DNA of 40,340 nt from Deltaproteobacteria bacterium SG8_13 (GTDB taxonomy: Bacteria > Desulfobacterota > Desulfobacteria > Desulfobacterales > SG8-13), in assembly GCA_001303025.1 (NCBI GenBank), contig LJNK01000024.1, forward strand, positions 1 through 40,340, read 5' to 3'. This document shows positions 1-10,634 of this stretch, one piece after another; the first letter of the stretch is position 1; every line of letters begins with the position of its first letter. The notes under the pieces were generated by a model that searched no databases, was not told the origin of the DNA, and saw only the letters and a program-made list of their open reading frames with translations. The position numbers and the translations under genes were made by a program.

Positions 1-815
1 CCCTCCGGGCCCTGAACGTTCTGCAGCATGCGGACTGGATCGCCGCCGAAGACACGCGACGCACCGGCCGATTGCTCAAAAGCCACGGGATCCGCACCCG
101 GCTGATATCCTACCACGAACACAACGAGGAGCAACGCACGCCGGCATTGATCGAAAAACTGCTTGCCGGTGATTCAGTGGCCCTGGTCAGCAATGCCGGC
201 ACACCGTCTGTTTCCGATCCGGGTTTCCGTCTGATTCAAACGGCAGCGGAAAACGGCTTGCGGATTGTACCCGTACCCGGGGTATCGGCCGCGATCACGG
301 CCCTGAGCGTCTCCGGCCTGCCCACCGACAGCTTTGTTTTCATCGGTTTTCTGCCCAAAAAAAGCAGCCGGCGATCAGCCGAGATTCAGGCATTGGCTGT
401 CGAACCCCGCACCCTGATTTTTTACGAATCTCCCCGGCGGATCTGCCGGTTGCTGGAAGAGTTGGCAGCTGCCTTCGGAGATCGCAGCGCTGTTCTGGCC
501 CGCGAGATGACCAAGATGCACGAAGAATTTCTGAGGGGCTCGCTGTCTGAACTGCTCCGGGCGCTGCAGTTGCGACCGAGCCTGAGGGGTGAATTCACCC
601 TGCTGGTGTCGGGGAAAAACTACCGTCGGTCGGAAACGGACGTGGGAGTTGTCCGCGAAGCACTCCGGTCGATGCTGCAGCAGACGCGCAAACCACTGTC
701 CGCAGCGGTCAAGGATTTTGCGATTGAGCACGGCCTGCCTCGCAAGTCGATATACGAAGAGGCGTTGAGAATAAAAGAAAAATCCAAACGTGAGAGGAAC
801 ACCTCCCATGGCTAA
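1..815 (+). CDS. rsmI: 16S rRNA (cytidine-1402-2'-O)-methyltransferase RsmI, 5'-truncated by the window edge
   Basis: RsmI uses S-adenosylmethionine to methylate the ribose 2'-OH of C1402 in the decoding centre of 16S rRNA. The frame is open from base 3, so the true start lies outside the window. The first visible residues, with ADWIAAEDTRRTGRLL, are the conserved N-terminal region of the tetrapyrrole-methylase-like fold. SNAGTPSVSDPG and the PVPGVSA segment are the SAM-binding hallmarks, followed by GFLPKK and FYESPRR. A small basic C-terminal region ends the protein. About the first 15-20 residues are missing. The stop overlaps the start of the following lipoprotein gene by 8 bp, which suggests cotranscription. 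The family assignment is firm. Confidence 0.95.
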   Translation, partial: LRALNVLQHADWIAAEDTRRTGRLLKSHGIRTRLISYHEHNEEQRTPALIEKLLAGDSVALVSNAGTPSVSDPGFRLIQTAAENGLRIVPVPGVSAAITALSVSGLPTDSFVFIGFLPKKSSRRSAEIQALAVEPRTLIFYESPRRICRLLEELAAAFGDRSAVLAREMTKMHEEFLRGSLSELLRALQLRPSLRGEFTLLVSGKNYRRSETDVGVVREALRSMLQQTRKPLSAAVKDFAIEHGLPRKSIYEEALRIKEKSKRERNTSHG

Positions 816-1605
816 ACCGTTATCTTGCGCCTGTTTGCTGATGCTCTGCCTGTTCACTTTCGCCTGTGTATCCCAGAACAGGTATACCTCCCTGGAGGAT
901 GAACTTACCGACAATCGCAAGCAGCTGGAGCGGGTGCGGGCGGAAAAGGACAACGTGGCTGTCCAGAGAGATCGGCTCGCCGCAGAGCTCGAGCTGCTGC
1001 GTGCGGAGCAGCAGCAGCTCGAAGAAACCAACCGTCGCCTGTTGGAGGAAATGGATCAGCTTTCCAGACGGGAGCAACGGCTGCAGACCGACCTGGAAAA
1101 ACACAAATCGGTGGTGCAGCTGCAGGAAAAAGTGATCCACTTGCTAGACGACACGCAACAAACCATCCAGTCCAGCCTGCGAGAGCAGATGGAAACCGGG
1201 GCCGTTGAAATAGTGGAAATGCAGGATGAATTCAAGGTGGTGCTGCTCGACAAAATTCTCTATGAACCCGGCAGCCTGGAGATCCATACAAAAGGCAAGC
1301 AGCTGCTGACCGCACTGGCGGAAACGGTCAGAGACAAGCCGGATCAGCAGCTGGTTGTAGCCGGACACACCGACAGTGTGCCCATCAGCGAGAACCTGCA
1401 AAAAAAATTTCCCACCAACTGGGAGCTGTCCGCCGCCCGCGCAGCGGTAGTGATACGATACCTGCAGTACCAGTGCGATCTGGACCCGAAAAGAATCTCT
1501 CTGAGGGCCTTCAGCCATTATCGGCCGTCGGCCACCAACCTTACAGAGAAGGGGCGCCGATTGAACCGCCGCATAGAGATCATCGTAAGATCGACCGGCA
1601 AGTAG
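808..1605 (+). CDS. OmpA/MotB-domain outer-membrane lipoprotein with coiled coil
   Basis: A predicted lipoprotein of 265 aa. A hydrophobic signal peptide ends in a lipobox, LFTFAC, so Cys at about residue 20 should be lipidated. Residues of about 30-125 are a Glu/Gln/Leu/Arg-rich coiled coil. The C-terminal ~120 residues are an OmpA/MotB peptidoglycan-binding domain, with AGHTDSVP, NWELSAARA and NRRIEIIV. It probably tethers the outer membrane to peptidoglycan. I chose ATG 808 because it gives a clean signal peptide and has GAGAGG upstream; a GTG at 790 is also in frame but adds residues before the signal. It overlaps the end of rsmI. The 3' end lies 5 bp from the convergent recD2 stop, with no terminator between them. 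Confidence 0.88.
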   Translation: MAKPLSCACLLMLCLFTFACVSQNRYTSLEDELTDNRKQLERVRAEKDNVAVQRDRLAAELELLRAEQQQLEETNRRLLEEMDQLSRREQRLQTDLEKHKSVVQLQEKVIHLLDDTQQTIQSSLREQMETGAVEIVEMQDEFKVVLLDKILYEPGSLEIHTKGKQLLTALAETVRDKPDQQLVVAGHTDSVPISENLQKKFPTNWELSAARAAVVIRYLQYQCDLDPKRISLRAFSHYRPSATNLTEKGRRLNRRIEIIVRSTGK

Positions 1606-1610
1606 CCCTT

Positions 1611-3800
1611 TCAGCGACCCGTCAGCCGATATTTGAGGTGTGTATAGCGATGCTGGGGCGTGTTGTTCTTCACCGCGATGGCCAGTGCCTTGCGGGTGCC
1701 GACCATTACCACCAACTTGCGGCCCCGGGTGACAGCCGTGTAAATCAGGTTGCGCTGCAACAATAAAAAGTGCTGGGTGAGAACCGGAATCACCACTGCC
1801 GGATATTCGCTGCCCTGGGACTTGTGTACCGAAATGGCATAGGCCGGCACGATCTCCTCCAATTCTCCCGCCTCGTAAAAGATTTCCCGGCCATCGAAAC
1901 GGCCGGTCACCTGGCGGCTGAAAGGGTCAATCCGGACGATCCTGCCGATATCACCATTGAAGACTTCCTTCTCGTAGTTGTTGCGGATCTGCATCACCTT
2001 GTCATTGACCCGGAAACTTTGTTCTCCCCGGGTGACCAGGTCCTGTCCCGGGTTCAACTCTTCCTGCAGCCGGCGATTCAGGTTGGTGGCGCCCACCAGT
2101 CCACGGTGCATCGGTGTGAGCACCTGGATGTCGTTGAGAGGGTCCAGTCCGAATCTTCGCGGAATTCGCGATTGGGTCAGCTCGAGGATGATTTCGACCA
2201 CCCTTTCCGGGTCCTCCTGCTGGATGAAAAAAAAGTCGGCGACATCCGGCTCAGGCGGATCAGAGGTTTGCAGATCGGGCAACTGACCGCTGTTGATCCG
2301 ATGGGCATTTACGATGATTCGGCTCCGGCTGGCCTGACGAAAGATCTCCTTGAGCTCCACCACGGCCGTCGTGCCGGAGTCGATGATGTCTTTGAGAACC
2401 GTGCCCGGTCCCACCGATGGAAGCTGATGGACGTCGCCCACCAGAATCATTGTCGCTCCGGCCGGCACGGCTTTCAGCAGGTGGTGCATCAAAACGGTAT
2501 CGATCATCGACGCTTCATCGACCACCAGCAGGTCACCGGTGAGCGGATTCTGTTCATTCCGCTGAAAGCCCCCCCTGGCCATGGTGAATTCCAGCAGCCT
2601 GTGGATGGTGACGGCCTCCCGGCCGCAGGTCTCGCCCAGCCGCTTCGCGGCCCTTCCGGTGGGTGCTGCCAGCAGGACGGAGGCCCCGGCTTTCGAGAAT
2701 ATCTGCAGCAGCGCATTGACGATGGTGGTTTTGCCGGTACCGGGCCCGCCGGTAATAACCAGCAGCTTCTCTGCAAGCGCTGTCCGTATGGCGGTGATCT
2801 GGTCGGCTGCCAGCGCAATGGCCAGCCGCTGCTGCACCCACCGCAAGGCCCGGTCGGGTTGCATCTCGCGGCAGGCTTTGGGCGCGGCGGACAGGCTGTG
2901 AATCCGACGGGCGATTCCGGTTTCACAGACGTAGTAGGGTTTCAGGTAGACGGCCTTGTGGCTGGCCTGGAAATCGTCGGGGTCAGGGTTCAACTCCTCC
3001 AGGACGATGCGGTCCGCCCGGACCAGGTCCGCCATGGCCGAGGCAACCGTTTCGATCCCGACCGAAAGGGTTTCCCGGCATTTGGATACCAGCGCATCGT
3101 AAGGATAATAGACGTGACCGTCCTGGGAAAGCTTGTCCAAAACGTACAGAATCCCTGCGGTGACACGCAGTGCGCTGTCGTCCGGAAAACCGAGCTTTGC
3201 AGCGATCCGGTCGGCGGTTAAAAATCCGATGCCTTGAATCTCGGTGGCCAGCCGGAACGGATTTTCCGTCAGCACGGTAACCGACTGCCGTCCATAGCGA
3301 CGAAAGATCTTTCCGGCATGTCCGGCGCTGACGCCGTGCGCCTGCAAAAAGATCATCACGTCACGGATCTCTCTCTGGTCCTGCCAGGCCGACCGGATCG
3401 TTTCGATGCGTTTGCGCCCGATGCCCTCCACCTCGGCCAGTCTTTCGATTGACGTATCGATGACCTTCAGGGTCTTGTTGCCGAACCGATCCACAATGCG
3501 GCGGGCCATTACCGGGCCCAATCCCCTGATCATGCCCGAACCGAGGTATTTTTCGATTCCCTCAACGGTGGCCGGCACCGTTCTTTCGTAACTGCTGATG
3601 CGGAACTGCTCACCGTAGACCGGGTGACGTACCCACTCGCCCTTCAACCGGAGGGTTTCCCCCGGGACCGGGGCGATCATCTTTCCCAGGACGGTGACCG
3701 ACTCCAGCCGTCCGAGAACTTTCAGCCGGGCGATGGTGAATCCGTCCTCGACGTTGGTGTAGGTGATGTGTTCAATTTGTCCGCTGAGTTCGGAAGACAT
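1611..3800 (-). CDS. recD2: ATP-dependent DNA helicase RecD2 (RecD-like, SF1B)
   Basis: A 729-aa stand-alone RecD2-type helicase, a 5'-3' DNA motor not tied to RecBC. An N-terminal OB-like region (1-75) is followed by helix-hairpin-helix repeats (GSGMIRGLGPVMA near 87, EVEGIGRKRIE near 123, EIQGIGFLTA near 187). The SF1 motor then starts with Walker A GGPGTGKTT (351-359) and Walker B VVDEAS (426-431). LVGDVHQLPSVGPG and the C-terminal AISVHKSQGSEYP motif are also present. The length matches the 720-750 aa family norm. The start has only a weak ribosome binding site. It lies 42 bp downstream of trmO on the same strand, so cotranscription is likely, but no functional link is implied. Confidence 0.95.
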   Translation of the reverse strand: MSSELSGQIEHITYTNVEDGFTIARLKVLGRLESVTVLGKMIAPVPGETLRLKGEWVRHPVYGEQFRISSYERTVPATVEGIEKYLGSGMIRGLGPVMARRIVDRFGNKTLKVIDTSIERLAEVEGIGRKRIETIRSAWQDQREIRDVMIFLQAHGVSAGHAGKIFRRYGRQSVTVLTENPFRLATEIQGIGFLTADRIAAKLGFPDDSALRVTAGILYVLDKLSQDGHVYYPYDALVSKCRETLSVGIETVASAMADLVRADRIVLEELNPDPDDFQASHKAVYLKPYYVCETGIARRIHSLSAAPKACREMQPDRALRWVQQRLAIALAADQITAIRTALAEKLLVITGGPGTGKTTIVNALLQIFSKAGASVLLAAPTGRAAKRLGETCGREAVTIHRLLEFTMARGGFQRNEQNPLTGDLLVVDEASMIDTVLMHHLLKAVPAGATMILVGDVHQLPSVGPGTVLKDIIDSGTTAVVELKEIFRQASRSRIIVNAHRINSGQLPDLQTSDPPEPDVADFFFIQQEDPERVVEIILELTQSRIPRRFGLDPLNDIQVLTPMHRGLVGATNLNRRLQEELNPGQDLVTRGEQSFRVNDKVMQIRNNYEKEVFNGDIGRIVRIDPFSRQVTGRFDGREIFYEAGELEEIVPAYAISVHKSQGSEYPAVVIPVLTQHFLLLQRNLIYTAVTRGRKLVVMVGTRKALAIAVKNNTPQHRYTHLKYRLTGR

Positions 3801-3842
3801 ACTGCAGGTCGAATCGTTGGTGAGTGCTTGTCGAATGCCGGT

Positions 3843-4280
3843 TTATTGCGGCCCGTCCTCACTTTTCTCCCATTGGGGAAAGCGAAATTCCCCGGGGGGG
3901 GACGCTTCGTCCGGGAAAAAGGATTTGATATCGAGGACCGGCGAGCCGTCGAAGGCGTCGATTTCATCCACCACGATGCGGCTGCCTTCCACGGACCTAA
4001 CCCGGCAGCGGGAGAGTGCAATCGGGTTCGGCCGCCGTGGAGAATGGGTGGCAAACACGCCTGTCAGTGGATTCGCCTCGTTTCCGCAGGGGTGCACCTG
4101 CAATACCGTGCGCCCCTCTTCATGGTCGTTTTCGTGCAACCAGTACAACACGTTGATGTGAGAGAACTGCTCAAGGCCCAGCAGGCCGTCCAGATACGAA
4201 GGAAAGATTTCGATCCAGGCATCCTCGTCCCGGTGATGGACGGTGCCGATGGGCACCAGATGAAATGGTCCTTGTTTCAT
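3843..4280 (-). CDS. trmO: tRNA (N6-threonylcarbamoyladenosine-37-N6)-methyltransferase, TrmO/TsaA family
   Basis: 145 aa of the TsaA/TrmO SAM-dependent methyltransferase fold. In characterised members it methylates N6 of t6A37 in ANN-decoding tRNAs. The start PIGTVHH, the GLEQFSHINVLYWLHEND segment and the ATHSPRRPNPIALS motif (about residues 77-90) are the signature of the family. DGSPVLDIKSF follows near the C-terminus. It covers only the core beta-barrel domain; the E. coli protein carries an additional C-terminal extension that is absent here. A strong GAGGAGAG ribosome binding site precedes ATG 4280. recD2 follows it. The substrate is inferred from the family. Confidence 0.88.
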   Translation of the reverse strand: MKQGPFHLVPIGTVHHRDEDAWIEIFPSYLDGLLGLEQFSHINVLYWLHENDHEEGRTVLQVHPCGNEANPLTGVFATHSPRRPNPIALSRCRVRSVEGSRIVVDEIDAFDGSPVLDIKSFFPDEASPPGEFRFPQWEKSEDGPQ

Positions 4281-4419
4281 CTCTCCTCACCCCTGCGCTG
4301 GGTTGTATACCCTTTCAAGCCCTCTTTTACTCCTTTCAGGCCTTTTGGATGGCACTGTGCGTGTTGTGTCCCCTTCGCAGGCCCCTACAGCGGCTTGTCG
4401 GAAGGCTTTGAAATAGCAC

Positions 4420-6375
<1,956 letters not shown>

Positions 6376-6438
6376 GCGATCACCCCTTTCCATCGGCTTG
6401 TCGTTGAAGCGGTGGCGCATTGCCATCGTCTTCGGTAT

Positions 6439-6468
6439 TTCATACATGCTATGATGACCTTTCGTCAA
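6439..6468 (-). promoter_or_regulatory. candidate sigma70 promoter for the acetoacetate-CoA ligase operon
   Basis: Read on the minus strand, TTGACG (plus-strand 6463-6468) and TATGAA (6439-6444) are separated by 18 bp and lie about 65 bp upstream of the chosen start at 6375. The -35 matches the consensus at five of six positions and the -10 at four. No transcript data support it. Confidence 0.4.
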
Positions 6469-6471
6469 GAA

Positions 6472-6485
6472 TTGCCGGCCGGCAA
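6472..6485. promoter_or_regulatory. 14-bp perfect palindrome in a divergent promoter region
   Basis: TTGCCGGCCGGCAA is a perfect inverted repeat. It lies immediately upstream of the candidate -35 for the acetoacetate-CoA ligase gene and about 70 bp upstream of ltaE. Its position suits an operator for a dimeric regulator, but no regulator gene is adjacent and a GC-rich palindrome can occur by chance. Confidence 0.35.
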
Positions 6486-6556
6486 CATCATTACGGCTTG
6501 CGTCAACCCCCGGAATCGGCTAATTTGCGGCATGAATGCAAACAGGAGGAGAACCG

Positions 6557-7600
6557 ATGTTTGAACGAATGATCGACCTGCGCTCCGACACCGTCACCCA
6601 GCCCACACAGGCCATGCGACATGCCATGGCATCGGCGGAAGTCGGCGACGACGTCTTTGGTGAAGACCCGACCATCAACCGCCTGGAGGAAATCGCAGCC
6701 GAAACGCTCGGCAAGGAGGCCGGCTTGTTTGTTACCAGCGGCACCATGGCCAATCTGGTCAGCGAGCTGGCCCACTGCGGCCGGGGGGAAGAGATGATCC
6801 TGGGAGACCAGGCCCACTCGTTTTTCTACGAGCAGGGGGGCGCGGCAGCGGTTGGCAGTATCCACCCGCGAACCTTGCCCAACCGCCCCGACGGCAGCCT
6901 GGCACTGGCGGAGATCGAAGCGGCCGTTCGTCCCGACAACATCCATTTTCCGCGCACGCGATTGATCATGCTGGAAAACACCCACAACCGATGCAGCGGC
7001 GCTCCGCTGCCGGCCGAGTATCTGCAATCGGTCCGCGAGTTGGCCGATGCACACGGCCTGAAAATCCACATCGACGGTGCCCGGCTGTTCAACGCGGCCG
7101 CCGCACTTAAAGTTCCGGCGGCCGAGCTGGCGGCGCCGGCCGACTCGGTGAGTATCTGCCTGAGCAAAGGGCTGGCCGCGCCGGTAGGTTCGGTCGTTTG
7201 CGGCACGCACTCGTTCATCGAGCAAGCCCGCAGGGCGCGAAAGCTGCTAGGCGGCGGTATGCGGCAAGCGGGTGTGATTGCAGCCGCCGGCATTGTCGCC
7301 CTGACAGAGATGACCCAGCGGCTGGCCGAAGATCACGCCAATGCTCACGACCTGGCCCAGGGACTGGCACGCATCGACGGCATTTCGCTGGACCCGCAGC
7401 AGATCCACACCAACATCGTCTATTTTCGCATCGTCCGAAAGGACCTGCCGGCCGAACAGCTGTCGGGCCGCCTCGTTGAAAAAGGCGTGCGGCTGCTGGC
7501 CGCCGGTCCCGGGCTGTGCCGCGCGGTCACCCACTACCAGATCACTGCCGAGGACATCACTGCAGCCGTAAAGGCCGTTGAGGAAATCATGAATTCATAA
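6557..7600 (+). CDS. ltaE: low-specificity L-threonine aldolase
   Basis: A 347-aa PLP-dependent fold-type I enzyme that cleaves L-threonine and L-allo-threonine to glycine and acetaldehyde. The N-terminal DLRSDTVTQPT, GDDVFGEDPT and the FVTSGTMANL phosphate-binding segment are diagnostic. HIDGARLFNA holds the Asp that pairs with the pyridine nitrogen, and CLSKGLAAPVGS holds the Schiff-base Lys at about residue 204. ATG 6557 was chosen over an in-frame ATG at 6536 because an AGGAGG site sits between the two. The OYE-type gene starts 16 bp downstream, implying one transcript. The exact stereospecificity cannot be read from sequence. Confidence 0.93.
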   Translation: MFERMIDLRSDTVTQPTQAMRHAMASAEVGDDVFGEDPTINRLEEIAAETLGKEAGLFVTSGTMANLVSELAHCGRGEEMILGDQAHSFFYEQGGAAAVGSIHPRTLPNRPDGSLALAEIEAAVRPDNIHFPRTRLIMLENTHNRCSGAPLPAEYLQSVRELADAHGLKIHIDGARLFNAAAALKVPAAELAAPADSVSICLSKGLAAPVGSVVCGTHSFIEQARRARKLLGGGMRQAGVIAAAGIVALTEMTQRLAEDHANAHDLAQGLARIDGISLDPQQIHTNIVYFRIVRKDLPAEQLSGRLVEKGVRLLAAGPGLCRAVTHYQITAEDITAAVKAVEEIMNS

Positions 7601-7616
7601 AAGGGAGGGACAAACC

Positions 7617-8735
7617 ATGTTCCAACGGCTGTTTTCGGAAATTGCCGTCGGCGGTTTAATCCTGAAGAACCGTCTGACAATGGCCCCCACCTATTTAGGG
7701 TATGCCGGCGAAGGCGGTCGCGTGAGTGCTGCGCTGCTGGACCACTACCGGCTGATGGCCCGCAGCGGGGTGTCGATGGTGGTGGTGGAAAACTCCACCA
7801 TCGATTTTCAGACCGCCAGCGGCTCCCGGCGGACGATTCGGGTCGATTCGGACGATCACCTGGAAGGGCTGCAGCGATTGGCTGGGGCGATCAAAGACGA
7901 GGGGGCCCTGGCCTGCCTGCAGATCAATCACGCCGGGCGGTTCGCCTTTGCGACTGAAGAACCTGTAGCGCCGTCGGCGGTGGAGACGTTCGGCCGGACG
8001 CCCAGGGCGTTGGCGAAAGGGGAAATTGAGCGAATCGTAGGCCAGTTCGCCGGCGCCGCCCTGCGCGTCCGGCAGGCAGGATTCGACGCGGTAGAGCTTC
8101 ACGGCGGCACCGGATATCTGCTGACCCAGTTTCTGTCCCCGCGCACCAACAAACGCACGGACGAATATGGCGGTGAGTTCGCCAGACGGCAGCGGTTTCC
8201 CCTGGAAGTGGTAGCGGCAGTCAAGGCGGCGGTCGGAGATTTTCCCGTCGGCTACCGCTTTCTGGCAGACGAATGGCTTCCGGATGGTCTGCAACTGAAA
8301 GAATCTACCACATTCGCCGCAGTTCTGGCAAAAGCCGGTGTCGCCTACATATCGGTGATGGGCGGAACCTACGAATCGTTTTCTCTTCCGGAAATCACCC
8401 AGAAATCAAAACAGCCGGCCTATATGCTAGACCTTGCCGCAGCGGTTAAAAAAGCGGTCGATGTGCCGGTCATCTCCGCCGGGAGGTTGAACACCGGAGA
8501 AACGGCGGAGAAAGCCATCGCCGACGGGAAAACCGATCTGATCGGGTTGGCTCGCGTGCTGTGGGCCGATCCCCAGTGGCCGCAAAAAGTTTCTTCCGGC
8601 AGGCAGGAGCAGATCATTCACTGCGACCCGGAATGCGGCGATGCGTGCATGCAGATGGTCATGAAGGGACGGCCGGCATTTTGTGTGAGGTGGCCATCGG
8701 AAAAAACCAAAGAGTGGAAAGCGAAATTCGCTTGA
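7617..8735 (+). CDS. NADH:flavin oxidoreductase (Old Yellow Enzyme type) with a C-terminal Cys cluster
   Basis: A 372-aa FMN TIM-barrel protein of the OYE/2,4-dienoyl-CoA reductase superfamily. It starts with the typical LILKNRLTMAPTYLGYA strand, then CLQINHAGRFA, GFDAVELHGGTGYLLTQFLSP and NKRTDEYGG, and ends with VISAGRLN and DLIGLARVLWADPQ. A C-terminal Cys set (336, 340, 344, 356) probably binds a [4Fe-4S] cluster, but the spacing is C-x3-C-x3-C-x11-C where C-x2-C-x3-C-x11-C is usual. The FAD/NADPH domains of full-length 2,4-dienoyl-CoA reductases are absent, so electrons may come from a partner protein. A GGGAGGG ribosome binding site precedes the start. The substrate is unknown; an enoyl compound is likely. 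Confidence 0.85.
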   Translation: MFQRLFSEIAVGGLILKNRLTMAPTYLGYAGEGGRVSAALLDHYRLMARSGVSMVVVENSTIDFQTASGSRRTIRVDSDDHLEGLQRLAGAIKDEGALACLQINHAGRFAFATEEPVAPSAVETFGRTPRALAKGEIERIVGQFAGAALRVRQAGFDAVELHGGTGYLLTQFLSPRTNKRTDEYGGEFARRQRFPLEVVAAVKAAVGDFPVGYRFLADEWLPDGLQLKESTTFAAVLAKAGVAYISVMGGTYESFSLPEITQKSKQPAYMLDLAAAVKKAVDVPVISAGRLNTGETAEKAIADGKTDLIGLARVLWADPQWPQKVSSGRQEQIIHCDPECGDACMQMVMKGRPAFCVRWPSEKTKEWKAKFA

Positions 8736-8768
8736 GCAGCGATGTCCCGATCTTATTACCGCTTCGGT

Positions 8769-9272
8769 TCAGAGAAGTCGATGGAGTTTGGCGATGATCT
8801 GTTCGGCCAGCGGATCGATCTTCGCGGAAGTGGAAGCCGAAGACATGGCATCCACCTGTCGCCCTTCCAACTGGGGATAAATGTCTTCACCGTCTGCGGT
8901 GGTTAGGACAACAACGGAATTCAAATCGGAACACCGATTCAAAAAGTCTTTCACTCTCCAATCGATGTCCCAGCCCATGCAGGTGTTAACGATCAATATG
9001 GCGGTATATTGCTGCGGGTCTTCTTTCTTCAGGTCTTCGATGCCCACCAGACGGATGTAAATATCTCGACCGGCGTATGCTTCCTTTACCCTTGAAATGA
9101 TGGCAGCTTTAAACTCGCTTTCCCGGGAAGCAATAAGCAGTTTTTTGTCCAGGGAATCCGAATTGATTTCGTCTATTGCAATGTCCCGCTGCGGCCAGAA
9201 ATGTTGGGGAGCCGTGCAGGCAGCCATCAACACGAACCAAACCGATAAAACCAGCAACAGTCTGCGCTGCAT
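8769..9272 (-). CDS. small lipoprotein of unknown function
   Basis: 167 aa and not recognised as a known family. Starting at ATG 9272, MQRRLLLVLSVWFVLMAAC is a textbook signal peptide ending in a lipobox (LMAAC), with GGAGGA upstream. An upstream in-frame extension exists, but the signal would then be internal. The mature part has alternating beta-strands and helices (AAIISRVKEAY, DIYIRLVGIEDL, TAILIVNTCMGWDIDW, SVVVLTTADGED), giving it a compact alpha/beta look. INTC-like and TADGED segments might suggest a flavodoxin-like or LpoB/CsgG-like fold, but I cannot support either. It follows the second purH gene by 61 bp on the same strand. Its export is inferred from the lipobox. Confidence 0.7.
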   Translation of the reverse strand: MQRRLLLVLSVWFVLMAACTAPQHFWPQRDIAIDEINSDSLDKKLLIASRESEFKAAIISRVKEAYAGRDIYIRLVGIEDLKKEDPQQYTAILIVNTCMGWDIDWRVKDFLNRCSDLNSVVVLTTADGEDIYPQLEGRQVDAMSSASTSAKIDPLAEQIIAKLHRLL

Positions 9273-9333
9273 TCGGATCTCCTCCGACAGGTGGTACCCT
9301 TGCAGGTGCGAAATAACGGAACCCGATAAGGTC

Positions 9334-10584
9334 CTAATGTTTAAAGGACCGCTGGCCGGTGAACACCATGGTCGCATCGCTCTCGTTGCACGCTTCGATG
9401 GACTGGTAGTCGTTGGCCGAACCGCCGGGTTGAATCACTGCGGTCACCCCTTCCCGCAGACCGACGTCGATTCCGTCCCGAAAGGGGAAAAATGCATCGC
9501 TGACCATGGCCGATCCGATCAACCCGCCCTTTTCGCGGTTGACCCGAAAATCGATTTCAGCCAGCCGATCCTTGTCCTTCAGGTCATTGTACGGTATGCC
9601 ATGCGCCTCGAAGCAATAGCGGTCGGCCAGTTTGCGGTAGGCCTTGTCCCGGGCAATCTGTGCAACACCTACCCGATCCTGTTCACCGGTACCGATACCC
9701 ACCGTCACCTCGTCTTTGACGTATATCACCGAGTTGGACGTGATGCCGGACTCCACCAGCCAGCCAAAGATCAGATCCGCGTATTCCTTTTGCGTGGGCT
9801 CGCGGTCCACCCGGTAGAGCTTTCCTTTGTACTCGCATTCCGCCAGTTTGAGGCCCTCGCGTGAGCGCGACTGCGGCACAAAGGACCACTGGGCAATGAT
9901 GCCGCCGTCGATCAGCGATTTGAACTCCACCACCCGCTGACCGGCAAAGGACTGCAGCTGGTCGATGTTGCCGATACGGATTACCCGCAGGTTCGGTTTT
10001 TTTGCGAAGATCTCCATCACACCGGATTCGAACTCGGGCGCCACCACGACCTCTGCATAACGCCCGGTGATCGCTTCGGCCGTTGCCGGGTCCACCGCCC
10101 GGTTGAGAGCGATGCACCCGCCAAAAGCGGCTACCCGGTCTGCCAGGTCGGCTTTCAGGTAGGCGTCCACCAGGGTGTCGGATCGCGCCACACCGCAGGG
10201 GTTGTTGTGCTTGACGATCACCACGGTGGGTTTGTCCGTAAAATATCGTAAAATGTTCAGTGAATTGTCGGCATCCGTCAGGTTGGTCTTGCCGGGGTGT
10301 TTTCCGGACTGCAGCAGTTCGATGTCCGACGCCAGAAACCGGCCGGGTTGAATCATCTCGGCTTCCCCCAGGACCAGGTTCCCGTTCACCAGCTTGTAGA
10401 GGGCGGCCTCCTGCCCGGGATTTTCCCCGTAACGCAACCCCTTCTGCACGTCTCCGACGGTCCACAGGACCTTCTCGTACAGGAGGGTTTGCCGTTTACC
10501 GCCGTCAACGAAGCTGATCTCCATCTGCGGCGGAAAATTCTCATCGACAATGGTCCGGTACATTTTTTTCAGGTCTTCGGCCAT
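9334..10584 (-). CDS. purH: phosphoribosylaminoimidazolecarboxamide (AICAR) formyltransferase, separate from the cyclohydrolase
   Basis: A 416-aa protein equivalent to the C-terminal AICAR transformylase domain of bifunctional PurH. It transfers a formyl group from 10-formyl-THF to AICAR to make FAICAR in purine synthesis. RYGENPGQEAALY, VKHNNPCGVA (Lys125-His126, the catalytic pair region), AFGGCIALN, GSAMVSDAFFPFRDGID and the C-terminal RSFKH are conserved. It has its own GGAGGAA ribosome binding site and about 30 extra N-terminal residues before the usual domain start. The cyclohydrolase gene ends 50 bp upstream. The two genes together replace one fused purH. Confidence 0.93.
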   Translation of the reverse strand: MAEDLKKMYRTIVDENFPPQMEISFVDGGKRQTLLYEKVLWTVGDVQKGLRYGENPGQEAALYKLVNGNLVLGEAEMIQPGRFLASDIELLQSGKHPGKTNLTDADNSLNILRYFTDKPTVVIVKHNNPCGVARSDTLVDAYLKADLADRVAAFGGCIALNRAVDPATAEAITGRYAEVVVAPEFESGVMEIFAKKPNLRVIRIGNIDQLQSFAGQRVVEFKSLIDGGIIAQWSFVPQSRSREGLKLAECEYKGKLYRVDREPTQKEYADLIFGWLVESGITSNSVIYVKDEVTVGIGTGEQDRVGVAQIARDKAYRKLADRYCFEAHGIPYNDLKDKDRLAEIDFRVNREKGGLIGSAMVSDAFFPFRDGIDVGLREGVTAVIQPGGSANDYQSIEACNESDATMVFTGQRSFKH

Positions 10585-10634
10585 GCTGTTCCTCCATTTC
10601 GGGTTTTATGAAACCGATCGTTTCAATGAAGTCA

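Noticed and set aside
1770-3221. A 483-codon plus-strand frame
   Set aside because: It is the antisense shadow of recD2 and has no recognisable domain.
9328-9353. GGTCCT/AGGACC inverted repeat at the end of the formyltransferase gene as a terminator
   Set aside because: The stem overlaps the stop codon and no T-run follows on the minus strand.
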